This document shows, piece after piece, positions 13,018-18,795 of a DNA stretch of 18,795 nucleotides. Location: the NCBI GenBank assembly GCA_910587135.1, contig CAJULF010000050.1:1-18795 (forward strand). The letters are read 5' to 3'. Source of the DNA: an uncultured Oscillospiraceae bacterium. Lineage in GTDB: Bacteria; Bacillota; Clostridia; Oscillospirales; Ruminococcaceae. Position 1 is the first letter of the stretch. Every line of letters starts with the position of its first letter. Under the pieces are notes generated by a model. The model was not told the DNA's origin. It worked only from the letters and a program-made list of their open reading frames with translations, and ran no database searches. A program made the position numbers and the translations under genes.

Positions 13018-13515
13018 ATGGAAATTATTTTGCTTGGGGTAGTATACATAGCCTTCTTTATATTTTTAATTATTTTAACTATACATGAGAATACAGGGAG
13101 CACGAAAACAGATGCAAATGCGATTAAGGCAGCAATATCATTATTGGAAAAGCTTGAAGAATTTAAAAAAAAGCTTAGCGGTATCTCGGCAATAGCTGTG
13201 CATATTATTCCTGTCAACAGTGATGGGGTTTATTATGGCATAGGTGCAAATCGATTAGAAATGTATCTCTTATTGGGAAAGTTTGATTCATATATGATTT
13301 CTCAAATCAGGTTTGCGGAGGATCAAACGGATTCCGATGTTCATTTTGAATTGAACATAGATGAACATAATAATATGGTATATGTCGCCAGATTTGGACC
13401 CAGATTTTCAGAACACTACGAAAAATTCATGCCGCTTTTATATAAAGCTGTTGTTGAACGATTTCCCAATTTAAATATTGAACTTTATAATGGTTTTATT
13501 TCTATTCATTATTAA
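13018..13515 (+). CDS. Membrane-anchored protein of unknown function
   Basis: I do not recognise this 165-aa protein. It begins with one transmembrane helix (residues about 3-22, EIILLGVVYIAFFIFLIILT), then a helical charged stretch (about 33-57, LLEKLEEFKKKL), then a soluble domain rich in beta-type sequence (IPVNSDGVYYGIGANRLEMYLLLGKFD, VHFELNIDEHNNMVYVARFGPRF) ending IELYNGFISIHY. No catalytic motif or cysteine is visible. The soluble part would probably be cytoplasmic if the short N terminus is outside, but the orientation is unclear. The ATG at 13018 follows AAAGGAG. It is driven by the operator-framed promoter at 12903-12964 and is AT-rich relative to the core genes. Its stop overlaps an ATG (TAATG) opening a 39-codon frame that I do not trust. 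It may form an operon with the Cys-rich protein downstream. Confidence 0.75.
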   Translation: MEIILLGVVYIAFFIFLIILTIHENTGSTKTDANAIKAAISLLEKLEEFKKKLSGISAIAVHIIPVNSDGVYYGIGANRLEMYLLLGKFDSYMISQIRFAEDQTDSDVHFELNIDEHNNMVYVARFGPRFSEHYEKFMPLLYKAVVERFPNLNIELYNGFISIHY

Positions 13516-13545
13516 TGCAAGCTCTTAGCAGCGCCGTTTGCACGA

Positions 13546-13894
13546 AATTACCATGCATAAGTTGGCAGGGCTTTATTGGCGAAGCGATAGAAAGGGGGTA
13601 TAACAGTGTCAAGATGTCCTTATCTCGATTATGAATCCAACAATTACATATTCAGCAGCTCGGATAAATACGTCTGCAAGTTGACGGGGCAGGAGATGTA
13701 TCCTGACGACAGCAAAGTGAAGTACACCTGTAATTCGGACAGCGACTGCGAATACGAGAAGTGCCCATACTATAAGGATAGGCAGTAAGTAAACGCTGGT
13801 CAAATAGAGCACACAGTTTGGTCGCGAATTTTCCGTAAGTTAGGCAATAAAATATTGCTTCGCCAATTAAGCCTTGCCAACTCATGCAGAGTAA
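13546..13894. repeat. Inverted repeat of about 40 bp flanking the Cys-rich gene
   Basis: The left arm (about 13546-13587) contains ATAAGTTGGCAGGGCTTTAT and TGGCGAAGCGATA. The right arm (about 13894-13853), read on the minus strand, contains ATGAGTTGGCAAGGCTTAAT and TGGCGAAGCAATA. The arms differ at only a few positions. The 260-bp interval holds the 60-aa gene and part of its ribosome binding site region. Confidence 0.75.
13606..13788 (+). CDS. Small cysteine-rich protein, probable metal binder
   Basis: This 60-aa protein starts at a GTG (13606) preceded by AAGGGGG. It has five cysteines: Cys4 in RCPYLDYES, Cys24 in KYVCKLTG, Cys42 in YTCNSD, Cys48 and Cys53 in CEYEKCPYY. The paired CPY motifs at both ends and the CKLTG knuckle look like a zinc-ribbon-like fold with one spare cysteine. 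It has no signal peptide or membrane helix and is acidic and Tyr-rich. Similar short clostridial proteins exist as far as I recall, but I know no function. It follows the membrane protein at 13018 in the same direction, 90 bases later, and lies between the arms of an inverted repeat. Confidence 0.7.
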   Translation: MSRCPYLDYESNNYIFSSSDKYVCKLTGQEMYPDDSKVKYTCNSDSDCEYEKCPYYKDRQ

Positions 13895-14048
13895 TACAGC
13901 GTAGCCTATGATTATATGAAAGATATGAGCACCGAAGATAGCAATAGCCGTTGCGGTTACGTCCTTACTTATATTGGGTACAGGAATCGCCGTGTTTTCG
14001 CGCAAGATAAAGTAACAAGGTCAATCCTTATTTCCTAAATCCTTATAT
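13789..14048. other. Intergenic stretch with the right arm of the inverted repeat
   Basis: Apart from the inverted-repeat arm (13853-13894), I see no gene with a ribosome binding site. A minus-strand frame from 14005 contains a hydrophobic run (ATAIAIFGAHIFHIIIGYAVLL) followed by the repeat arm, and then runs antisense through the Cys-rich gene. It looks like a membrane-protein remnant at best. Confidence 0.3.
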
Positions 14049-14081
14049 AAAAAAGCTGCCCCGAACGGAGCAGCCTTTTTA
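14049..14081 (-). terminator. Terminator of the gatCAB operon
   Basis: On the minus strand GGCTGCTCCG and CGGGGCAGC form a stem followed by TTTTTTAT. The plus strand also has a T-run (GCAGCCTTTTT), so the site may be bidirectional. It lies about 20 bases after gatB. Confidence 0.85.
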
Positions 14082-14098
14082 CTTGTATTATTATCTTA

Positions 14099-15532
14099 TC
14101 ATTCGGAAAGCTTCTTTCTGATATACTCCTGTATAGCCTTAGGCGAAGCCGCGCCCTTAAGCGCCTTGTTCGCCTGTCCCATAAAGAAGCCGAACACCTT
14201 CTGATCGCCGCCGCGGTACTGCTCTGCGGCTTTCGGATTGTTGGCGATTATCTCATCGACCGTTTTCGCAAGAAGATCGTTGTCCTCTTTTATCCAGAGG
14301 TCGCCGCGGTCGGCTATCTCCTTGGGAGTGCCGCCGTTTTCTATCATTTCGCGAAGTATCGTCTTGGCGTTAGCCTGCGACACCTTGTCCGTCTGCATAT
14401 ACTCCACAAGCTGCGCAAACTCTCTGCCGCCGAATCGGAGGTTGTCCATGTCCGCCTCGCCCAGATTTATGCGGCGCATAAGCTCGCCTATAACATAATT
14501 AGCGACCGCCTTGGGGTTGTTATACTCGGAGATGGCTTCGTCAAAGAAGTCGCATATCCGCTTGTCACCCACGATTATGTCCGCGTCCTTTTTGTTTATG
14601 CCGTATTCGCTTACATAACGCTCCACACGCTGCTCGGGAAGCTCGGGAATGGAGAGGCGTATCGCTTCAAGCTCCTCTTCGGTGAAAATAATGGGCGGAA
14701 TGTCGGGGTCGGGGAAGTAGCGGTAATCCTGCGCGTCCTCCTTGGAGCGCATTGCGGTGGTTTCCCCCAGAGCCTCGTTAAAGCGGCGTGTCTGCTGGAT
14801 CACCTTTTCGCCGTTGTCAAGTATCTCCTCCTGCCGTTCTATCTCTATCTCGATAGCCTTGGCAATAGCTTTGAGGGAATTGAGATTCTTCATTTCGGTG
14901 CGTGTTCCCAGCTCATCGCTGCCTTTGGGTGCTATGGAAATATTCACGTCGCAGCGGATAGAGCCCTGCTCCATCTTGCAGTCGCATATTCCGGCGTACT
15001 GCAGCAGCAGCCGTATCTTCTCCATGAACGCTATTACTTCATCGGCACTGTGGAAATCGGGCTCGGTGACTATTTCGATAAGCGGTATGCCGCAGCGGTT
15101 ATAATCAGCGAGGGATATTCTGTTTACGTCGTCATGCACCAGTTTTCCCGCGTCCTCTTCAAGGTGAATGCGGTTTATGCGGATAACCTTTTCTTCGCCG
15201 TTCACGTTGATGTTCACCGTTCCCGCAAGGCAGACGGGGCGCGGCATTTGAGATATCTGATATGCCTTGGGCAGGTCGGGGTAAAAATAATTCTTTCTGT
15301 CCCATTTTGTAAAGCGGGAAATATCGCAGTTCATCACATAGCCCGCCTTGATGATATATTCCACCGCGCGCCTGTTCAGCACGGGGAGAGTCCCGGGAAG
15401 ACCGCTGCACACGGGGCAGCAGCGGGAGTTGGGCGCTCCGCCGAATTCCGCGGAGCAGGTGCAGAATACCTTTGAGTTTGTCAGCAGCTCCGCATGGACT
15501 TCAAGTCCCATAGTAGGATAATAAGCACTCAT
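14099..15532 (-). CDS. gatB: Asp/Glu-tRNA amidotransferase subunit B
   Basis: This 477-aa subunit of GatCAB binds misacylated Glu-tRNA(Gln) or Asp-tRNA(Asn), activates the acyl group with ATP and accepts ammonia from GatA. The N terminus MGLEVHAELLTNSKVFC leads into a zinc site with Cys24, Cys26, Cys39 and Cys42 (FCTCSAEFGG, CCPVCSGLPG). The kinase cradle shows WDRKNYFYPDLPKAYQISQ and HLEEDAGKL, and CDVNISIAP and LGTRTEMKNLNS follow. The C-terminal part from about 330 is the helical and YqeY-like tail domain that contacts tRNA (GFFMGQANKALKGAASP...IQEYIRKKL). The ATG at 15532 follows AAGGAGG. It starts 12 bases after gatA. Length matches the family. Confidence 0.97.
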   Translation of the reverse strand: MSAYYPTMGLEVHAELLTNSKVFCTCSAEFGGAPNSRCCPVCSGLPGTLPVLNRRAVEYIIKAGYVMNCDISRFTKWDRKNYFYPDLPKAYQISQMPRPVCLAGTVNINVNGEEKVIRINRIHLEEDAGKLVHDDVNRISLADYNRCGIPLIEIVTEPDFHSADEVIAFMEKIRLLLQYAGICDCKMEQGSIRCDVNISIAPKGSDELGTRTEMKNLNSLKAIAKAIEIEIERQEEILDNGEKVIQQTRRFNEALGETTAMRSKEDAQDYRYFPDPDIPPIIFTEEELEAIRLSIPELPEQRVERYVSEYGINKKDADIIVGDKRICDFFDEAISEYNNPKAVANYVIGELMRRINLGEADMDNLRFGGREFAQLVEYMQTDKVSQANAKTILREMIENGGTPKEIADRGDLWIKEDNDLLAKTVDEIIANNPKAAEQYRGGDQKVFGFFMGQANKALKGAASPKAIQEYIRKKLSE

Positions 15533-15544
15533 AACGATACCTCC

Positions 15545-16993
15545 TTACAGCTTGGGAGCAACAGGCTCAAAGCCCTGCTCAAACGCGTCCGCGCATTGCA
15601 GAATGGTCTGCTCGTCAAAGCGCTTTCCTATGATCGACATTCCTATGGGCAGACCCTCCGCGGTGTATCCGCAGGTGGTGGAGATTCCGGGGAGCGTCGC
15701 GATGTTTACCGTAACGGTGCAGATATCCGCCATATACATCTTAACGGGGTCGTTGTCCTGCGCGCCTATTTTATACGCGGGAGTGGGAGCGGTTGGGGTA
15801 AGTATAACGTCCGCCAGTTCAAACACTTCGCTGTATTCCTTGATTATTTCCTGCTTGAGCGCCAGCGCCTTTTTGTAGTAGGCGTCGAAATATCCGCTTG
15901 AAAGCGCGTAGTTGCCCAGCAGTATGCGGCGCTTTACCTCCTCGCCGAACCCCTTGGATCGGCTGTCGCGGATAAGCTCCTCAAAGGTGCGCCCCTCGCC
16001 GCGGAAGCCGTATTTTATTCCATCGAACCTTGAGAGATTGGAAGCAGCCTCGGCGCAGGCTATCAGATAGTAGGCGGGAATAGCGTACTTAAGCCCGGGG
16101 ATAGAGCATTCCACAAGTTCCGCGCCCTGCGCTTCAAGAGACTTTGCCGCATTTTCTACTGCGGCTTTGACGTCGTTGTCTATGTCGTCCGAGAAAAACT
16201 CTTTCGGCATGGCGATCTTCATGCCCTTTACGGGCTGACCAAGCTTCGCGGTAAAATCGGGAACACCCACCCGCGCGGAGGTTGCGTCATGAGCGTCCTG
16301 ACCGCAGATAGCGTTCAGCATTACCGCGCAGTCCCGCGCGTCGGAGCAGATAGGACCTATCTGGTCGAGAGAGCTTGCGAACGCGACAAGCCCGTAGCGG
16401 GACACTCTGCCGTAGGTGGGCTTGATTCCCGTTACTCCGCAGAATGCGCTCGGCTGGCGGATAGAGCCGCCCGTGTCGCTTCCGAGTGCGGCAGGTGCAA
16501 GGGACGCTGAAACCGCCGCGGCGCTTCCTCCCGATGAGCCGCCCGGGACGCGCTCCGTATCGTATGGATTCTTGGTTTTCGCAAAGGCGGAGGTCTGGTT
16601 GGAGCCGCCCATGGCGAACTCGTCCATACTGGTTTTGCCCAGCAGAACATAGCCCTCGGCGTTCAGCTTTTCGATAACCGTCGCGTTATAGGGCGGCACA
16701 AAGTTTTCCAGCATTTTGCTGGAGCAGGTGGTGCGCACTCCCTCCACGCATATATTGTCTTTTATCGCGAGCGGTATTCCCGTCAGCGCGGAGCTTTTGC
16801 CCTCGTCTATCAGCTTCTGAGCCGCTGCTGCCATCTCTTTTGCTTTATCCTCGGTAACGGTGATATAGGACAACAGCTTGGGGTCGGTGACCTTGATCTT
16901 CTTGAAATATTCCCCGCAGAGCTCCTCGGCGCCGATTTCCTTACCGTCCAGCGCCTTGCGCAGCTCGCGGATCTTTGCACGTGTAATATCCAT
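15545..16993 (-). CDS. gatA: Asp/Glu-tRNA amidotransferase subunit A
   Basis: This 482-aa amidase-signature enzyme hydrolyses glutamine and sends ammonia to GatB. The catalytic triad is Lys78 (IPLAIKDNIC), cis-Ser153 (PGGSSGGSAAAV) and nucleophile Ser177 (SDTGGSIRQP). GYVLLGKTSMDEFAMG before and GVTGIKPTYGRVSRYGLVAFASSLDQIGP after are family hallmarks. The C-terminal region has LILTPTAPTPAYKIG-like sequence and the end EGLPIGMSIIGKRFDE. The ATG at 16993 follows TAGGAGGC. It lies 10 bases after gatC and 12 before gatB in one operon. Confidence 0.97.
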   Translation of the reverse strand: MDITRAKIRELRKALDGKEIGAEELCGEYFKKIKVTDPKLLSYITVTEDKAKEMAAAAQKLIDEGKSSALTGIPLAIKDNICVEGVRTTCSSKMLENFVPPYNATVIEKLNAEGYVLLGKTSMDEFAMGGSNQTSAFAKTKNPYDTERVPGGSSGGSAAAVSASLAPAALGSDTGGSIRQPSAFCGVTGIKPTYGRVSRYGLVAFASSLDQIGPICSDARDCAVMLNAICGQDAHDATSARVGVPDFTAKLGQPVKGMKIAMPKEFFSDDIDNDVKAAVENAAKSLEAQGAELVECSIPGLKYAIPAYYLIACAEAASNLSRFDGIKYGFRGEGRTFEELIRDSRSKGFGEEVKRRILLGNYALSSGYFDAYYKKALALKQEIIKEYSEVFELADVILTPTAPTPAYKIGAQDNDPVKMYMADICTVTVNIATLPGISTTCGYTAEGLPIGMSIIGKRFDEQTILQCADAFEQGFEPVAPKL

Positions 16994-17003
16994 ATTCTGC
17001 CTC

Positions 17004-17288
17004 CTATTCCACTACCTTCGGCACGACATAGCAGCCGTCCGTGTTCTCCGCGTTCGCCAGAAGCTTTTCTGTCGGGAAAGAGGGCAGAGCCGCGTCCTCG
17101 CGGGTCTCGGAAAATTTGATGCTGTTGTTGTCCTTGGTGTCGTCGTAGGTGAGGTCGAAGCTCTTTATCGTGTCCATAAGGTCGATAATATCGCTCATTT
17201 CGTCGCGTACCTTTTCCAGCCCGTTCTCGTCATAGTCCAGCTTGCTGAGCTCGCAGAGATGGCGGATGGTATTAGTATCAATTGCCAT
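17004..17288 (-). CDS. gatC: Asp/Glu-tRNA amidotransferase subunit C
   Basis: This 94-aa small subunit wraps around the GatA-GatB interface and stabilises the complex. The N-terminal helices TIRHLCELSKLDYDENGLEKVRDEMSDIIDLMDTI are typical of the family, followed by the extended part (TREDAALPSFPTEKLLANAENTDGCYVVPKVVE) with the conserved LP, NAP-like and F/YxVPKVVE elements. I chose the ATG at 17288 because AAAGGAAC precedes it; an ATG at 17306 would add six residues and lacks a site. It is the first gene of the operon. Confidence 0.94.
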   Translation of the reverse strand: MAIDTNTIRHLCELSKLDYDENGLEKVRDEMSDIIDLMDTIKSFDLTYDDTKDNNSIKFSETREDAALPSFPTEKLLANAENTDGCYVVPKVVE

Positions 17289-17320
17289 GATAATTGTTCC
17301 TTTCATATAAACTAATGTAT

Positions 17321-17349
17321 ATTATATATTATTTTTACTTTTTTTTCAA
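17321..17349 (-). promoter_or_regulatory. Promoter of the gatCAB operon
   Basis: On the minus strand TTGAAA (17349-17344), 17 bp and TATAAT (17326-17321). The start falls near 17314, about 25 bases before the gatC ATG. The spacer is almost pure A/T. Confidence 0.7.
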
Positions 17350-17543
17350 GAGATAATCGCCAAATCCTGTCAATAAAAACAAATTTTTTTGAATTTTTGG
17401 ACAAATAGACAATTTTTTGAATTTATCGGCATTGATTTCTTGCATATTTCATGTAATGGGCTATATATTTTCTTTTAGCAGCATTGCTGAAGGAATTTAA
17501 ATAATAATTTGGCTTAGAACAACATAAAAATCAAGAAGTCAAA
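17350..17543. other. AT-rich intergenic stretch, no gene seen
   Basis: It lies between the gat promoter and repeat copy 6. I see no ribosome binding site followed by an open frame, and no strong hairpin. Confidence 0.4.
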
Positions 17544-17736
17544 GGCGCTGAAAGCCAAAATCCACTGTGCGCCCACGCATGAATTTCCCGCAATCCGCCG
17601 TGAAAGCGCAGCCCGCAAAGCGGGCGGAGCTTTTACGGCGAGATAGCGCAAACAACGCAAAGCGTTGTTTGCAGCGGTGCGGGAAATTCTTTTTAATAAT
17701 TCAGCTTTAGGTCAGCATATCTTAACAGCATCTCAG
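17544..17736 (+). repeat. Structured repeat family, copy 6
   Basis: GGCGCTGAAAGC, then AATTTCCCGCA...TGCGGGAAATT as the outer stem. Inside are GCCCGC/GCGGGC (AAA loop), CCGCCGTGAAAGC/GCTTTTACGGCG and GCAAACAACGC/GCGTTGTTTGC. The tail is TTTTTAATAATT, CAGCTTTAGGTCAGC, ACAGCATCTCAG. The left end is very similar to copy 4 and the right end to copies 1 and 2, which links the two subtypes. Confidence 0.75.
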
Positions 17737-17887
17737 CCCAGAGCCACCTTTAAATCAAGAATCAGACCGCTCAGGGCAACACAGCTTGATAGCTTAAATT
17801 ATTATTTCTTTCATAACAGGAACAACGGAAAAGCTGCATAAAATATAACAAAATGAATTTTATGCTTCATAAACTTGCAAATATCTA

Positions 17888-17925
17888 TTGACTTTTAGTG
17901 CCCGAAATGCTATAATAAATTCGGG
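17888..17925 (+). promoter_or_regulatory. Promoter of the ANTAR gene with a palindrome over the -10
   Basis: TTGACT (17888-17893), 17 bp and TATAAT (17911-17916). CCCGAAAT and ATTCGGG (17901-17925) form an inverted repeat that encloses the -10, a possible operator. Confidence 0.65.
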
Positions 17926-17975
17926 ATACTCCGCGATGTTTGATTAGAGGGGTATTGGGTTCGGGAGAAAATGAC

Positions 17976-18539
17976 ATGAAGATTTTTATAAACGCGAAAA
18001 CCGAGGAGCTTTGCGCCAATCTTTCCTCCGCCTTGGAGGAGCTTGGGGCGGAGATATCGTGCGCGTTTGATGACCGGACGGCAGAGCGCGATCTGTCCGA
18101 GTTTGACGCTGTGATAATCTCAACGCCGCTCAGAAGCGAATTCGGGCTGAACTACACGGCGGAAGCTGCAAAAAGGACAACGGGCTGCATAATTCTTCTC
18201 GCAAAAACAGATATAGCCGAGGATGTTCGCGGTAGGATAGGCTTCACGGGCGCGTATGTTCTGGAGCGCCCGTTTCCGAAAGCTGCGCTCATACAGACTT
18301 TGCGGATAGCTATGCAGGCAAAGGACAATATACTTCGGCTGGAGCGTGAAAACGCTCGGCTATCAGGTCAGATTGACGATATGAAGTTGATAGACCGCGC
18401 AAAATGTCTGCTTATACAATATCTCAATATGACGGAGGAGCAGGCTCACAGTCACATTCAGAAGCTGGCTATGGATTCGCGCCGCCGCCAGCGCGAGGTC
18501 GCGGAAGATATACTGCACACTTACAGTGCAATAAATTAG
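17976..18539 (+). CDS. ANTAR-domain regulator with a degenerate receiver
   Basis: This 187-aa protein has a receiver-like N-terminal domain (about 1-112), a coiled-coil linker (about 113-135, NILRLERENARLSGQIDDM) and an ANTAR RNA-binding domain (about 136-185, IDRAKCLLIQYLNMTEEQAHSHIQKLAMDSRRRQREVAEDIL). ANTAR proteins bind paired stem-loops in nascent mRNA and prevent termination. In the receiver the phosphoacceptor position after the third strand is Ser49 (DAVIIST instead of a final Asp), and the conserved KPF reads RPF (Arg98), so normal phosphorylation is unlikely. Related clostridial proteins sit beside glutamine synthetase genes, suggesting but not proving a nitrogen role here. The ATG at 17976 follows GGGAGAAAA; an upstream in-frame TTG at 17940 has no good site. 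Confidence 0.88.
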   Translation: MKIFINAKTEELCANLSSALEELGAEISCAFDDRTAERDLSEFDAVIISTPLRSEFGLNYTAEAAKRTTGCIILLAKTDIAEDVRGRIGFTGAYVLERPFPKAALIQTLRIAMQAKDNILRLERENARLSGQIDDMKLIDRAKCLLIQYLNMTEEQAHSHIQKLAMDSRRRQREVAEDILHTYSAIN

Positions 18540-18578
18540 GGCTTATCTGAAAAGTCAAGCTGTTGACGCAACAGCTCT

Positions 18579-18714
18579 CAGACTGTATATAAATGTTAAC
18601 CTAAGCCTAATTATTTAAAAAATTTTCAAAATTCCCGCAATCACGCGCCGTTCGATTGCGGGAATCGGTCGGAATTTGCTTTGCAAATTCCGACACTTTT
18701 TGTAGCTTTAGCGC
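18579..18714 (-). repeat. Structured repeat family, copy 7
   Basis: On the minus strand: GCGCTAAAGCTACAAAAAGTG; a 12-bp perfect hairpin GTCGGAATTTGC/GCAAATTCCGAC (AAA loop); a second stem ATTCCCGCAATC/GATTGCGGGAAT; then TTTTGAAAATTTTTTAAATAATT, AGGCTTAGGTTAAC and ATACAGTCTGAGAG. The tail matches copy 2 closely while both hairpins have different stems. Confidence 0.8.
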
Positions 18715-18740
18715 AAAAAACCACCGCTTGAAGCGGTGGA
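18715..18740 (-). terminator. Minus-strand rho-independent terminator
   Basis: CCACCGCTTCAAGCGGTGG followed by TTTTTT on the minus strand. It would end a transcript coming from beyond the right edge. Confidence 0.7.
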
Positions 18741-18752
18741 CAGACTGTAGAA

Positions 18753-18783
18753 AAACCCCACTTCAGTGAAGGAAGAGGGGTTT
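18753..18783. repeat. Second hairpin at the right edge
   Basis: AAACCCC (18753-18759) pairs with GGGGTTT (18777-18783), with CTTCAGTGAAG inside. With the hairpin at 18721-18739 it makes a tandem pair about 13 bases apart. It may be a terminator pair, the end of an insertion element, or a leader of the next gene. Confidence 0.45.
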
Positions 18784-18795
18784 AAAGTTAAGCAG

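Noticed and set aside
13515..13634. 39-codon frame whose ATG overlaps the stop of the 165-aa gene (TAATG)
   Set aside because: No ribosome binding site, and its middle is the inverted-repeat arm; it also overlaps the start of the Cys-rich gene. Translational coupling is possible but not supported.
13652..14005. 117-codon minus-strand frame with a hydrophobic segment
   Set aside because: It has no ribosome binding site, contains the other repeat arm and runs antisense through the Cys-rich gene.
15050..15475. Open frames on the plus strand opposite gatB and gatA
   Set aside because: They are antisense to genes with complete catalytic motifs and lack start signals.

Overview
The window looks like chromosomal DNA of an anaerobic, low-to-mid GC Firmicute, most likely a gut Clostridia of the Oscillospiraceae/Ruminococcaceae type. 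This is inferred from gene content: a fermentative D-lactate dehydrogenase, a pyruvate kinase with the Firmicute C-terminal PEP-utiliser domain, GatCAB, an ANTAR regulator and a double MerR regulator. Promoters are sigma-A-like and ribosome binding sites are strong AGGAGG types. I cannot name the genus. I saw no rRNA, tRNA, CRISPR array, phage gene or transposase.

Layout. 1-1.2 kb: a double-domain MerR regulator on the minus strand, with its own MerR-type promoter and a near-copy of that promoter pointing off the left edge. 1.2-5.7 kb: an unidentified small RNA or leader with a terminator, a D-2-hydroxyacid (D-lactate) dehydrogenase, pyruvate kinase, and an orphan MacB/LolD-type ABC ATPase. 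6-8.3 kb: an AraC regulator with a GyrI-like ligand domain, then on the minus strand a metallophosphoesterase with altered catalytic motifs and a PC4/YdbC-like ssDNA-binding protein. 8.3-9 kb: two tandem MITE-like elements that appear to be inserted in a larger structured repeat. 9-11.1 kb: a D-Ala-D-Ala carboxypeptidase and rlmH in an operon. 11.1-12.5 kb: a CorA transporter behind a long structured leader. 12.5-13.8 kb: an AT-rich accessory patch with an XRE regulator, a promoter framed by twin palindromic operators, an unknown membrane-anchored protein and a Cys-rich 60-aa protein. 14-17.3 kb: gatC-gatA-gatB on the minus strand. 18-18.5 kb: an ANTAR regulator with a degenerate receiver.

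What ties the window together is a family of at least seven interspersed structured repeats (about 2.6, 2.8, 7.1, 8.6, 11.3, 17.6 and 18.6 kb). Each copy combines an outer AAATTTC/GAAATTT-type stem, one or two long inner hairpins whose sequence changes from copy to copy while pairing is kept, and an AT-rich right tail, often TTTTTTAAATAAT followed by CTTTAGGTCAACC. Several copies lie just after a gene, where the tail could work as a terminator, or immediately before a ribosome binding site. This family and the corA leader are the best candidates for undescribed biology. The core genes are ordinary central metabolism, cell wall and translation genes with no sign of one joint pathway.
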